The notes: generated by a model not told the origin, from the sequence alone. Counted from the first letter of the stretch, positions 41,774 to 53,505 are shown. The stretch is DNA of 64,000 nt from Blasia pusilla (GCA_050084515.1 CM114275.1:2480001-2544000), one strand, 5' to 3'. Translations and numbers: made by a program.

Positions 41774-44700
41774 ATGGATAATTATGTTTAGCTCACTTGT
41801 GGCAGTCATCTGGCGGCCCTTCCTCAATCGGAAATCATTCGACCCCAAGCTCGTGAGTCTTTCATAGCAGTGGATGAAAATTTTCTGTTTGTTCAATTTC
41901 TTCTTCAAATTGGAACCATCTTTATATCCAAAGATGTTAGGGTGGACGGTACGGAAGACATAATAGGTGAGACGGTCCAGCCAGTGACCTCAGACCGTAA
42001 AGTATGGAATCTCCTACCTCTAGCAAATGGTCAATACAGAGTTTACGGCCTGCCCTTGAATTTGTTTGTTTCCCAAGTAGACGGTCTAGAATTTCCTAGT
42101 GCTCCGAGCTGTACGTTTGCAACTCCAAGCTCTGCAGATCCGGCTTTGACTCCAACTTTGCACGCTCGTAACAATGTTGTTTTTCCTGAAGAGATTCCGG
42201 ATGTTATCAACCTTAGTGGATCTGTCGGACACCAATTGGGCCCTCTATCCGCCTACTCGTTCCTCTTGCGAGTATCAGGCAATAGTTTGCTTTCGTCTCT
42301 GCCCTTGAAAATGTTCAAGCACATTCTTGTCAACGAGTTTCCGCCCACGTACGATGGTAATTGCATTTTTGAGTTGCCTCCACTTGTTGGTCCTGCTTAA
42401 AAGAAGGATGGAGGACGCCTGAAGGATATGGACAGAAAGTCTAATTGTCATCGATGGTGCAGCTTCAATGGACAAAGGTGCTTCAATTCCGATGGACCTT
42501 GGATTGTCTCCCCGCCATCGCGTGGGAGCCTTGGAGTGTAGAAGTCCAGCATGCCCGTATCTAGAGCGCAACGGGCGAGTCAATACGCATAATTCCCTCC
42601 CAAGAATGCAGAAACTCCATACGAGGTCGGTGCCACCATACCGGAGGCCATCGATGTCCTCATTGTCGCACGCCTTTCGCGTTGGAGCGTGTCCTCGCAT
42701 ACATATTTTTCATTGTCCACGACTTGGGCTCCACGTCAAAGTATACAAGGCTGGCTGTCCATGTTGGCTCCCACACTCATCCTATGACCCATGCAATTCA
42801 AAGACACATCAAGGAGGATGTGGCGAAGAAAGTAGCCGAGGTCTACACAAACTCTCCGGGTTCAAAGCCCGGAGTGATCAAGCTCACAACAGCATCACAA
42901 ATTTGTGAACAATTTCTTGGACTCCCTGGACACGGCGAGATCACGGCGGTTGAGGAGAAACAACTCTGGGAAAATCTCGCATTTCTCGTTGATCCTGAAT
43001 GCTTCCGAAATCGGCTGCGTCACATACGAGTTCTGGATGGAAAGACGGCCGAAATGGATGCCATCGCCAGAATCAAGGCCAACTCCAGATTTCCATTCAT
43101 TCAGAGATGGCAGTTCATGGGCCAAGGAGGCAAGGGATCCAGGGCCTATGTCTTCAAAATGTCAACCACAGGTCCGTCGAGTGGCCTCGATCTTATAGAT
43201 CGAATGAGGGAAGGGGAAGATCTTTACGGGAGCTGGGTAAGCTTTGATATTTGCTAGAGAGTTCTGAACGGATGGTTGACGATGGGTGCTCACGTTTATG
43301 ACCATGTGGAGAAGGGACTCAAAACTATATTTGTCTATGAAGTAAAGGCAGAAGACGTTGGCAGTTTGAACCTGGGTGCACAACCTGGGTGGATTTCTAT
43401 TCGGGAAGTGTTCTGGGGTGGAGAGGTTCAACCAGAGAGGGAAAGATTGGATGCTTTCCATTGGCAACAGTCTGTGAATCGGTACACCAAATCTTGCATC
43501 AAGGAGAATAAGAGGACTGAGCATGTCACTCTACTCCAACGCTGCAAGGACAGCAAAACCTTGAAGCAGGCCATGGAATGCCAGGAAGAACTTCATGGGT
43601 GGTGGAGGAAGCATGCGATTGAGGGGAAGTACAAAGAGTTTTGCTCTTGTTTGAGATGGTGGATGACGTTTGATGAGACAATGGGGAAACTTCATCATGC
43701 GGTGAGTTCACTATTTTGTCTTGTCAAGCTCACGCTGAGAATTGTTTGTAAAGTTGTAGCTTAGGGTGAGAAGCGTGGGAATTATATGGATTTCAAACCC
43801 TAGAAACCAAGCAAGCTGTCGGATGCGACGGGTTGCCCGAGTGTGCAACCCGACGGAAACCGACGGGTTGCCCGAGTGTGCAACCCGACCGAAACCGACG
43901 GGTTGCCCAAGGGTGCAACCCGACGGAAACCAACGGGTTGCATCCAGATGTTTGGTGCAACCCGAGTGTGCAACCCGTCGGGACCCGACCGGTCACACAC
44001 TCGTTCATGGGATGCCTCGGCCTTGCAACCCGTCGGGTTCCAACGGGTTCCAGTAGGTGGGTTTAAGGTTACAACACGTCGGGACCCGACGGGTCGTAGA
44101 GTCGTTCATGGGATGCCTCGGGCCTGCAACCCGTCTGGTTCCGACAGGTCGCTTATTTCTTTAACTCCTGAGTTATTTTTGTTCCCTTCTAACATTGCCA
44201 TCGTTGCAGGGATTGAACGTTCATGGAAATGCCCTCTACCCCAACACAAGTGGAGCAGAAAGTGTTCATTCCTCTTGGAGGTCGTCACAAGCATGCCAAC
44301 GAATTTCACTTATGGAGGCATGCCAACAAGACTAGGCAAGAGCAATGCTATAGAGTGCAGCATCCCATATCTTCCTCACAAAAGGCATAACAAAAGGAAA
44401 AGGGCCGTCGATCTACGAGCTCTATGTCAGGGCGGTTGTGAGATCTGGTGATGAAAAATTGTATGTCGAAGCCTTCAACCGGTGCGTAGCTGGAACTCCA
44501 CTTGAGCAAGACGTACACATTGGTGGGGATATTTGTGGGCGGGTTTCAAGACGTCCCATACAGATGGTGGTAGAGCAGTCCGAACGAGACTCATGGAGAC
44601 GAGATAAGTATCTTGACTTCAGGCAGGTGAAGAGGCAGCATCGAGGAACGAATCCGGTGATTGATTTGGATGAGGAAATTACGCCGCCCAGGTATTTCGG

Positions 44701-45731
44701 GGACCCCGAACCCGTCCCAAATCTGTGATGGAGTTACTTCTCCAAAATCAGTGAATGTTTTATTTCAAACATTCACTGAATTCCAAAATCAGTGAATGTT
44801 TAGCCCTCCGTTGCTGGAAGTTCGTAACATCCTGTCACTGGGGTGGTTCAACAATATGGGATTCCGGTAATGGAGGTGGATTGCAACCTCAAACGGTGGC
44901 ATATATCTCGGAGCAACCCACGATGTGGACCCACCTGCAGGGCAAGATCTGATGGCATTAGGAGAGCATGCGGCACTTTCTTAAAGAAGAACTGTACAAG
45001 GACTGGACGACCACTGCCTGGGTTTTGGGGACTCAAAACCTTTGATCGTTTCACGAGGACCGGGGATCAATTGAAGTACTTCTTCTTCCCAAATGAATCT
45101 TGCGCTTTCCGGAAGTCTTATCCGGTTGCCATTGGAGCTCCGGGGAATACCCACACGATTTCCAGTCGAATCGCACTCAAGGCGAAGTGGACAATCTTAC
45201 AAGTGCCGGTTTCAGACTCAAGAGACGGGGAAGTTCGAGCATGTTAGCATTACTGAGACCTTCTCATTTTGTATTCAACCCAAGATTGATGTCAACATGT
45301 ACCCGGAGAAGGTGGATGATCTCAATCCATTATTTCTGTTTGAGTCTAGAAATAGGGTGAAGAGAAACAGAATGTGTAGGCCAACGGTGGAGAGAGCAAA
45401 GCGAATTGCATCAGCTCGGGAGGCAAAAATGGAGATCATCACCATGAAAGATGTCTTGAGTGGCAATGGAATAGGAAGGATGTATTGGGTCAGGAACAAC
45501 ACTGTAAATTCAAGTGTCACAGGAGTGTATGTGGTGCACATCTGTTGCTTTCCCACATGTTCATGTGATGACTTTGCCCAAAGAGAGATAAGTGGCAAAA
45601 GGTATTTCCCTTGTAAGCACATGTACTATGTGTTGCTGGTAGTTTTAAGAGAGTCGGAGGTATGAGTAGGAATCCACCAACCAATTCTGTCCCTCAAAGA
45701 AGTACGAAGTATTTTAAACAAACCACTTTGA
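41774..45731 (+). pseudogene. E3 Mutator-like transposase, two exons
   Basis: The start MDNYV is followed by TAG at codon 6 (AAG in E2). Exon 1 reads on as 41870-42400 (KVWNLLPLANGQYRVYGLPL), damaged between 42400 and 42680, then 42682-43257 (HVGSHTHP; FPFIQRWQFMGQGG) and 43276-43701 (TMGAHVYDHVEKG; WISIREVFWGGEVQPERERL; FHWQQSVNRYTKS). The donor is at 43702. A deletion has removed the codons for GFMADNA. Exon 2 (44210-45731) has GGDIC, FDRFTRTGDQLKYFF and the SWIM finger (CSCDDFAQRE ... FPCKHMYYV). A TGA at 45663-45665 precedes the family stop at 45729. Confidence 0.87.
43815..44155. repeat. Palindrome cluster, E3 transposase intron
   Basis: Starts with four near-identical ~35-bp tandem units (GCAACCCGACGG-AAA-CCGACGGGTTGC plus CCGAGTGT) at 43828-43945, then GAC- and GTT-centred units. 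Confidence 0.9.
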
Positions 45732-46148
45732 GGATGCAAAATGAGGTTTTAGATTGTACTTTTATTTTTCCTGAACCTTCACTTTGAGCTTGAACTCTAT
45801 TCAGCCCGGGGCAAATGATAGATTTTTTCCAGACCTTGGATGGAAAAAGTGATTGGTTCCACACATATGATTCCACTGATTTTTCAGTTTTCTAAATTTT
45901 GTGCAATTTGCAACTCTTCGGACTGAGAGGGGTTGTCAAAATATGGAAGAGGAAAAAAAACTGTGGGATTGCTTAATATATGAAAAAAAAAGTGCAAAAA
46001 AATTCAAACAAAACATTTGCTCTCTTCAACCCAACGGAAACTCTCTTCAAAAAAAAGTATCTATTTCGGTTGAAGGTAGTTTCCTCTCTCCTCTCTCCTC
46101 TCTCCTCTCTTCCTCTCTTCCTCTCTTCCTCTCCTCTTACCGCACCTC
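45732..46148 (+). repeat. E3 3' flank and right terminus
   Basis: AT-rich 3' region, one worn palindrome (45905-45935), then the A-run and CTCTCC/CTCTTCC terminus ending CACCTC at 46148. Methyltransferase exon 3 of E4 begins at the very next base. Confidence 0.8.
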
Positions 46149-47804
46149 GGACCAGGTCCTCGAGAAAAAAAACCCCACCAGAGTCTGAGGTCATAGAGAC
46201 CCCGACAAGCCGTCCGTAGACTCGGGAGAAGCGAGAGGTGAGAGGTGCTGTGGTTGTCCCAAGGAGAACGATAACAATCCATCATCCTTGGGAAGACACA
46301 AAGAAACAACGCTTTCCGGACAAGCGTCCTCCCAAGGAGATTCACTCCATCATCCTTGGAAGACACAAAGAAAAAGCTTGACAATTCACTCCTTTCTTTG
46401 GATGAGTAAAAGTTGAAGTGTTGACCACCATTGATAAATTGACAACGCTGGGACGGAAGCTCCAACGAAATGGGCACGCTGCCTGGACGGTGAATGGAGT
46501 GGTCGAAGAGGTTGCGGTGGATCTCTTGATCGCCGATCTGCCCTCGAGGTTGCGACTATGGGGCGAGAATCCGTCGGACGAGGTACCTGAGTAGAATGTG
46601 TCGCTCTCTTATGACCAAATCGCGCTATTGTTCTCCTTTGCAGACGCCTATCTGAGCGACAGGGGCTGCTTCTTAGTGTTGACTGGAGGGAGCGAGGACA
46701 AGCTCTTCAACCTCCAGTGCGTCAAGAGGTCGCTAAAGTGGAGGACGGCGCAATCGTGGATCATAAAAAACGAATACCCACTCCGATCCGCGACGAGTCA
46801 ATTGAGGTAAGGCTCAATTTCTGTAGTATAATCTCAAATATATTTTCAAATTCTGGTAAGGCTCAATGCGTGTGAATTTCAGATAGTTTATCTCCGTTGT
46901 TTTTGTCCGTGAGCAACCCGTCGGAAGGCGATGGGTTGCTGGCTTAGAGCAGCCCATGCTCGGCTAAGAGCAACCCATCGGTTTCCGACGGGTTGCATCT
47001 TTCCGTAAAACACAGGAAAACGTGGTGGGTACCCGCAACTGGCCGGAACCCGACGGGTTGCAGTTGCTTTTGGTTTTTCCCTGTGTTTCCGAAAAGCTGC
47101 AACCCGTCGGAAAGTGACGGGTTGCTCTCAGCCAAGCATGGGCTGCTCTAGGCTAGCAACCCGTCGCCTTCTGACGGGTTGGTCAGGGACAAAACAACCC
47201 GTCGGACTCCGACAGGTTGATCCAAAGTGAGTAATTGAAAAAAGTTCTCTAGGGTCAAGCCGAGTTCTTTGGCGACGTGTTGCACATTATGCCAAGTTGC
47301 TGACATTGTTTCCAACGTGCTTCTTTACAGATGGACCACTCCTACGTTTACTGCTTCGTTCGGCGCGAGCACAATTTCCAAGTGTTCAAGATCCAGGATC
47401 CTGTGGATCCATGCTCAAATGCGTACAACTTAGATAATTTGTACAATTCTCCCCCGGGAATTTACATACAAGACCGTACCCCACTTCTGGGAGGAAGGGA
47501 AAAGTCTCCAGCCCTGATGCAAACGCTCATCGAGCTCTACTCAAGGCCGGATGACTTGGTGTTTGACTTAGTGGGACTTTCAGGGGCGAGTATCAAAGGC
47601 GCCTGGCAGAGTGGCAGGAACATTCTCTACCTCGAGGGAAGGCAGGAACTGTTTGACCTTTGCAAGGAGGCAAAGGCAGAAGAAGAAAGGCTCGTTGGGG
47701 CGTATAACTCTCCACCGGCCGAGAGCTCGGTTCCACCCACCATTGGTAGTGACTCCATCGTCACTTCCAAGGATTCCAAAATCGGAGGGCAAGGCCGAAA
47801 GTAA
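46149..47804 (+). pseudogene. E4 methyltransferase-like domain (motif IV and motif I)
   Basis: The best copy of the catalytic-domain halves. Exon 3 end (to 46806, donor GTAAGG): KLTTLGRKLQRNGHAAW, then VDLLIADLPSRLRLWGEN (motif IV position; DLPS for DPPY), LSYDQIALLFSFADAYLSDR, GCFLVLTGG, and SLKWRTAQSWIIKNEYP. One stop (TAG) falls after DEVPE. Intron 3 is palindromes. Exon 4 (47331-47804) is open: YVYCFVRREHNFQVFKIQDP, ALMQTLIELYSRPDDLVFDL (motif I begins), VGLSGASIKGAWQSGRNIL. This N-to-C order and spacing match beta-class N6A/N4C methyltransferases (known family order IV ... X ... I). Confidence 0.75.
46910..47225. repeat. Palindrome cluster, E4 intron 3
   Basis: Five to six palindromes with AAGG, TTT, AAC and ACT centres between the donor (46807) and the exon 4 ATG (47331). 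Confidence 0.88.
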
Positions 47805-47869
47805 TTTTGCAAGAGCTCTGACGATGACGAGTGAGTTCAAAGAACTCAAGGACCCAGCTTGACTGCAGC

Positions 47870-49309
47870 GTTTGGAGTAGGGAGTTATTTGATGATGAGG
47901 CAAAAGATTTCATAGAATAGATGAAATATACAGTTCCGAGCTTTTTTCGGATGATATAAAGAGATGATTTTTTCGAACGATGGTGGTGCTTGTAAAAGTT
48001 TGCTGAACATTTTTTATGTCTTTTCGAATGTGATCGTCTATGTACTCCGCGGACTTCTATTTTGCAACCCGTCGGATTTCTCCTGCTTGCAACTTTTCAC
48101 TTTTTGACGACAACGTCTTTTTACCACTTCCAGGCAACCTGTCGGATTCCGACAGGTTGCCTGATCGGAATCTTTCCATGTTGGTCCAACTTAAGAGGCA
48201 ACCTGGCGGGCTTGTTCCCTTGGCACCTTCCCCTCAACTCGTAATGGCAGGCGTAGGCTTCTTTTCTTCTCTCAGACGTGTTGGATTCCTACTACCTGTG
48301 CGATTGCCATAATGGTATTACCAAGGACGGAGCACAGAGGAGCCACTTGAATCCCAGGACATTCCTTTGGTATTGTCACCGAGAAGAGTTAGGAGTAAAT
48401 TTGTAGATGACGAGGCTGAAGAAATCATAGACTAGGTGAAATGTACATTTCCGAGGTTCCTTCGGAGGTAATAAAGGACGAGATTTTTTCAACCCATAAT
48501 GGTGTTTGTAAAAGTTTGCTGGAATATGTTTTTGGACTTGTGGATTGTGTTCTTTTAGCTACTCAGAATTACAATTCTGCAACCCGTATGATTCCGACTT
48601 TTTGCTTTTTGCCCACTGCAACTTTTTAACCATTTCCAAGCAACCTGTCGGATTTCGAAAGGTTGAGTGCTTGAGTGATCGGACTCTATCCCGGTGAGAC
48701 CAACTTTTGGCGCATTGTGGCGGGCTTCTTGACTTTTGGCTCGTTCCCCTTCATTCGTCCAACCAGTTGTAGGCTTCTTTTCTTGTCTAAGATGTGCAGG
48801 ATTCCTACTACCTGTCGGATTGCCATTTCGGATTCCCAACCCATTAGATCGTCATGGGTGCAGGGTGGAAGAAAATCACTTCAAAAAATCTTTCCTTTCT
48901 TATGGTGAGCTTTCTTACGGGTTGGGAGGGGTGCAGCTTCTCGGTTTCTCAGCCTAAGGATCTGATTTGTTCACATTTCAGAAAGTTGGTCTTGAGCAGA
49001 CACCATTCATAACCGACTGAAAGTTGGTTTTGGGGCAATTTAGGGGAGGCCATGATGCAGGCAACAATCCCTGCAAAAAGAGAGGTACCCATCCGGGTGG
49101 TCCTCCAACAAAAATACCAAAGGCACTGCTTTTTGTTGACCGAGACAGGGAATGTTAAGAAACTTAGGCTCACATGGAGAGTGATGGAAAAATGTTTAGG
49201 GTGGTCTTATGATGTCTCCTTTTTTCTCGCCCCTAGGAAAGAGGAGGTTTTTTTAGGGCCAAATGTGGACCACTAAATACTCTCTTCTAAAGATTTCCTG
49301 AATTTTAAA
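47870..49309. other. E4 left-type flank, no supported gene
   Basis: Collinear (inverted) with 16331-18039 of E1. Contains a few ATT-centred palindromes (48065-48160, 48640-48665). Open frames are not conserved between the two copies. Confidence 0.6.
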
Positions 49310-49440
49310 GCAAACAAAAATTTCAAATATGTCAAAAAGTTTTGAAGAGAGGAGGCGGATTTGGCCTTTTTTTTTAAAGAGAGACTCTCCTCTCTTCCTC
49401 TCTTCCTCTCCTCTCTTACTCTCTCCCGTCAGAATACCAG
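49310..49440. repeat. E4 left-type terminus, inverted
   Basis: Matches 16260-16390 in reverse: an A-run, GAGACTCTCCTCTCTTCC repeats, CTTACTCTCTCC, then CAGAATACCAG. That last block is also outside the E1 terminus (CTGGTATTCTG), so the true end may lie some 15 bases further out than the TAAGAG core. Confidence 0.65.
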
Positions 49441-49454
49441 ACCCCGAAATTTTC

Positions 49455-49555
49455 ATCACTGGTATGAAAGATTCACGAGCTTGCGGTCGAACTATTTCTG
49501 ATTGAGGAAGGGCCGCTAGATGACTGCCACAAGTGAGTTTCACATAATTATCCAT
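49455..49555 (-). pseudogene. E5 transposase 5' stub
   Basis: MDNYVKLTCGSHLAALPQSE from the ATG at 49555, cut after about 32 codons at the E4 terminus. A TATAAATTAAA box (49615-49625) and GAGAAT-type leader repeats precede it, as in E2 and E3. Confidence 0.85.
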
Positions 49556-49719
49556 TCCCAGATGATTCCACTGGGTGGAGAATGAGAATAAGAATAAGAA
49601 TGAGAATGAGAAGGTTTAATTTATAGTGAATAGTGACCGTTATTCTCTTGACAACAGTTGACTGACAAGATGTTGTTTGGTAGGTGAGATTGTCTAACGC
49701 AATGGATTCAATCCTGTTG

Positions 49720-50530
49720 CAACCTGTCGAAGTCTGACGGGTTGCAAAATTTGGGACTCAGACACGTGGGTTGCAAAGACACGGAGTACAAGCTTCTGTA
49801 AGAGTCTGAGTGCAACTTGCAACCCTTCGGAGTCCATTGGGTTGGTACCCCATGCCTGTCTAACCTGTGTGAATTGAGTCGGGATTTGCTAACATCGAGA
49901 CATGAGACATCGCATGGATTTGCTATGGCAACCAGTTGGGGACTGCGACAGGTTTGAAAGGCACCTAACCTCGCTTTCCCTTTTGGATCTCGCGTTGATT
50001 AATCTTATCCAATGAACCATGCAAACGGTGAGTGCAGTTTTGCCGTATGGTGGGAAGTGTCTAACCGAGGGTAGACCTTGGATCCCGTCGGGGGGCAACG
50101 GCTTGCCTCGGGACTATGCTTTGTCGCATTGTTACCCAAGGACGAGGAAAGCCTACAACCCATCGGTCTCCAAGGGGTTGCCAGGGTACCTCACCTTGTT
50201 ACCCCAAGATGAGGGAAGCGTGCAACTCGTCGGTCTCCGACGGGCTGCGCGGGTACCTCGGCTTGTTACTCCAAGACAGGGGAAGCGTGCAACCCGTTGG
50301 TCTCCGAAGGGTTGCGTGGGTACCTCGCCTTGTTACCCCAAGACGGGGGAAGTGTGCAACCCGTCGGTCTCCAACGGGTTGCGTGGGCACCTCGCCTTGT
50401 TACCCGAGGAGGAGGGATGCGTGCAACCCGTCGGTCTCAGACAGGATGCCTCGATAACTCGCCTTGCATCCCCAAGATGAGGAAAGCGTGCAACCCCTCG
50501 GAGACCGACAGGTTGCCCGAGTTCCCACGT
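49720..50530. repeat. Palindrome cluster, E5 shared promoter region
   Basis: TCT-centred palindromes spaced about 60-65 bp with spacers such as GTGGGTACCTCGCCTTGTTA. The spacers differ from those in E1 to E3, while the palindrome arms are the same. Confidence 0.9.
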
Positions 50531-50608
50531 GCAAAGTTCCATAACGGCTGACACGTCGCCGTCGGTACAACCCAACGACCCAACAGTCAGCTCAACGGCT
50601 CGAAAAGT

Positions 50609-50616
50609 ATAAAAGG
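50609..50616 (+). promoter_or_regulatory. TATA box, E5 ParB-methyltransferase gene
   Basis: TATAAAAG in the conserved context CAACGGCTCGAAAAG, 314 bp before the ATG at 50930. Confidence 0.7.
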
Positions 50617-50929
50617 CTGAGGTTTCGATCATTTTTTTTTCATTTCGAGATTTCACGTGCTCTTCCTCGCAGCAGCTCACGTTACCTTTCCGTTGCCAAA
50701 CTCGGTTACATCACCACTTCGCTGGAAGGTTACGATGATCCAGCACCTGACGCTACAAGGGTTAGATTTTGGCAAGCCCATCCGCTGGAGGGTCACGGCG
50801 CTTCATCACGAAACGCTAAGAGAGTTGGGTTTAGGGTCACGGCGGTTCATCAGGAAACGCTTTGAGGGATCTATCGGGCACAGGAGCAGATTAGACTGTC
50901 GAAGAGGAAGAACTGACCCAACGTGCACC

Positions 50930-53505
50930 ATGACAAGAAAGGAAACACAAGCAACCAAGGTGGGGAGCATCACTCCCAAGTCCATCAGGACTCCAACGTC
51001 ACCATCTCCAAATCCTCGTTCGGCAAATGAGATAAGGCAACAAGAAATAGAGGAGCGGGAAAGGGAAACAGATATGCACAGGCAGGAGGTTCTAGCAAAA
51101 CGTGTTCTAGAGGAGCTTGCTAAGCAAAACGCAGAGGCTGAGGCATTGAAGGCCTTGAAGAAAAGAGTCACGGACAAGAAACACGAGAAGAAGCGTCTTG
51201 ATGCCTCTGTGAGGAGAGCAGAATTGGCGAAAGCTCAAAGGGAAAAAGCAATCGCCATTGAAGAAAGCCCTGCCCGTCCAACATAGAGTGTTGAGATGCA
51301 AGAAATGTCTCCGATGAGGTCTGGGGACACCATGAATCTAAAATTGGTTGAGGAAACGGCCGAAGTTCAAGTGACACACGATGAGGTCATGAGGACAACA
51401 AGTGTGCACATGGTGGACATCTCTGAAGAAGCACGAGAAGAGTCTTCGTCGTCTTTGAGCCCTGTGGAAGAAATCGACCTTTATTGGAACGATGAGTTTC
51501 CTGTGGACTTGCCAGCTGTTGTCCCAGAGCAGCTCGCGGGCCTGGACACTGACCCAATCTTTGAGCGGGTAAGAAAATTTTGAGTTATGTGAAGGCTCAT
51601 TATGCAATTCATTGGCAGAACACTGTATTTTATTGACTTGCTCCCCATTGTGGCAAGTTGTTAAGCAGATGGCACTGATGGAGGGCCAAAACGCCCCGAG
51701 AATTCCACTATGTGGATTGTGGACAATGGAGTACGTCCGCAAAATTCAGTCGCAGGAGGACATTGCAAAGCTCAAACAGTCGGCAGCGACTGCATCCTAC
51801 GTCAACAACTTTCCTTCGTTCTATGTTCGGCCTTACGATGAACATGGAACCCAAGCGCTGGTGACGGAAGAGGACTTAGGGTTTAGGGTTTAGCGCTGGA
51901 TACTTTCTAGAGGATGAGAGATCAAGAGTTCAGAAGAGCGATTGAAGGAACCAAATTTAGCTGGATGCGGAACCTTTACTTCTTCATCTGGGATGGAAAC
52001 CACAGGTACATGGCGTGGACGAAGTTTGTACAGGAGCGCCCAAATTCATTGGAGGCGCATTTTTGCGTGAAGGCAATCGTGCTCCATCCATTTCCTCATC
52101 ACATGGCAACGGTGGATATGGCAATGCATGCGATGAATACGTAAGTTTCCTCTTCCTTAAGTTTGATTGCTTCAACCCGTCAGACGGGTTGAATAATTGG
52201 AAAGCTTAAAGATGGGCAAGAATGATTTGAGTCTCTTGCCACCATCCTGTTTGTGGTCAATGTCGTAGTCAAGCAAACCATTGGAGTCCGACGGGCTGTG
52301 TGGTGGCCAAGCACACCAAATTAATCCGGGATACTGAAACCAGTCGAACATCGATGGGTGGAAAAATGACTGCATGATTTATTTTTTCTGCAATCCGTTG
52401 GACTCCGACGAGTTGCACTACCAGAGGTAACAAATCATCGGACGCCTAAAAGCAACTCGTCGGAGTCCAACGAGTTGTTGGACTGTCTGGTATTTTTTGG
52501 ATACTTTTGGCCGAAAGCAACTAGTCGGACTCCGACGGGTTGCATTTCCCCCCCGATAGGTGGTCGGAGTATGAGACCTTGCTTTTAGGCATCCAATTCG
52601 AGCTTTACGAGGCATTACACAACCCGTCAGACTCTGACGGGTTGATATGTGCAATTTTTTTCCGAAAACGTGTCTCCTAATTGAAGTCATTCTACAACCC
52701 GTCGGAGTCTGACGGGTTGTAACCAATGACTAAATCGGTTGGACCAGAATGTCACGAAAAGAGAGTGCAACCCGTCGGAGTCCGACGGGTTGTAACCAAT
52801 GACTAAATCGGTTGGACCAGAATGTCACGAAAAGAGAGTGCAACCCGTCGGACTCCGATGGGTTGCACTCTCTTTTCGTGACATTCTGGTGAACAAGAAC
52901 ATTTGTCTTGGTGGTTGTTTCCCTATGCTTGCCCAAGGATGATGGAGTGTATTCCACATCCTCATCTCCTCCCTCGGATGAACCAGACGCCTCCCGCTTC
53001 CGCTTCTCCCGAGTCTGATGTCGGCTTGTGGGAGTCTCTGTAACCTCAGACCCGGCCTAGTCCGGCCCTCTTGCCCCGCTCGCCCGCCAGATTCCGCCTC
53101 TCGCCTTGAGGACTCAGCCTCTTTTCTGGAAGACTCCGCCTCAGAATTCCTCGATCCCCTCGCCTTCCTCAAACCCACTGTGGATTTGTCTTTGGGAGTG
53201 AGGACCTTGTCCACAAATAAAAATTTCAAGAGTGTTGCAATAAGTGTAACAAAAAGATACGTGTTGCGACCCGTCGGACTTCGACGGGTTGTAACATTTA
53301 TCTCTGTGCTACCATTTCCACCCCCATGGATTGATAGAATTGTGACCCGTCGAAGTCCGATAGCTTGCAGTATTCTTACCTTGTGTTTGGATGTGCAAGA
53401 TTATATCCGAGGGGAACGTCACCCACCATTGGATCCAGGATTGCGACAGGATGAAGAAGCTTACAACGCACCCGGCACAGTACAAGGGATTTCTGGACGA
53501 CCGTC
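50930..53505 (+). pseudogene. E5 ParB-methyltransferase-like gene, 5' half
   Basis: Exon 1 (50930-51568): MTRKETQATKVGSITPKSIR, coiled coil (EIRQQEIEERERETDMH), stop at ~51284 (ACATAG for ACCGCA), acidic tract, donor GTAAGA. Exon 2 (~51656-52141): APRIPLCGLWTMEYVRKIQS, a 17-bp TTTAGGG-type insertion at 51876-51892 that breaks the frame, then FFIWDGNHRYMAWTKF and FCVKAIVLHPFPHHMATVD. The ParB signature survives in this diverged copy. Exon 3 starts at ~53400 (GNVTHHWIQDCD) but fuses to transposase sequence at ~53505. The methyltransferase half is absent. Confidence 0.83.
52170..53370. repeat. Palindrome cluster, E5 intron 2
   Basis: ACT/AGT-centred palindromes over 1.2 kb, including a ~74-bp tandem duplication (52693-52841) and a 73-nt near-perfect palindrome (52817-52889). 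The right part (52890-53215) contains a piece resembling the exon 3 acidic linker, on the minus strand. Confidence 0.88.

Larger units (their letters stand above)
36668..46148 (+). mobile_element. E3: third copy of the transposon
   Basis: ParB-methyltransferase gene (minus), palindrome promoter region, transposase (plus), right terminus ending CTTACCGCACCTC at 46148. The left end is cut at 36667 by the junction with E2. An inverted fold-back segment (about 37560-37800) replaces the motif IV region. Confidence 0.85.
46149..49440 (-). mobile_element. E4: partial transposon copy (methyltransferase end)
   Basis: Carries the last part of exon 3, intron 3, exon 4, the 3' flank and the left-type terminus (inverted, 49310-49426), in the orientation of E2. 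It lacks the ParB region, promoter and transposase. It begins flush with the terminus of E3, so E3 may have inserted into this gene, though the matching left junction is not seen. Confidence 0.78.

Noticed and set aside
52700-52900. Hairpins as rho-independent terminators
   Set aside because: Eukaryotic context, no U-tracts after the stems, and stems of this kind are repeated dozens of times within introns and promoters.
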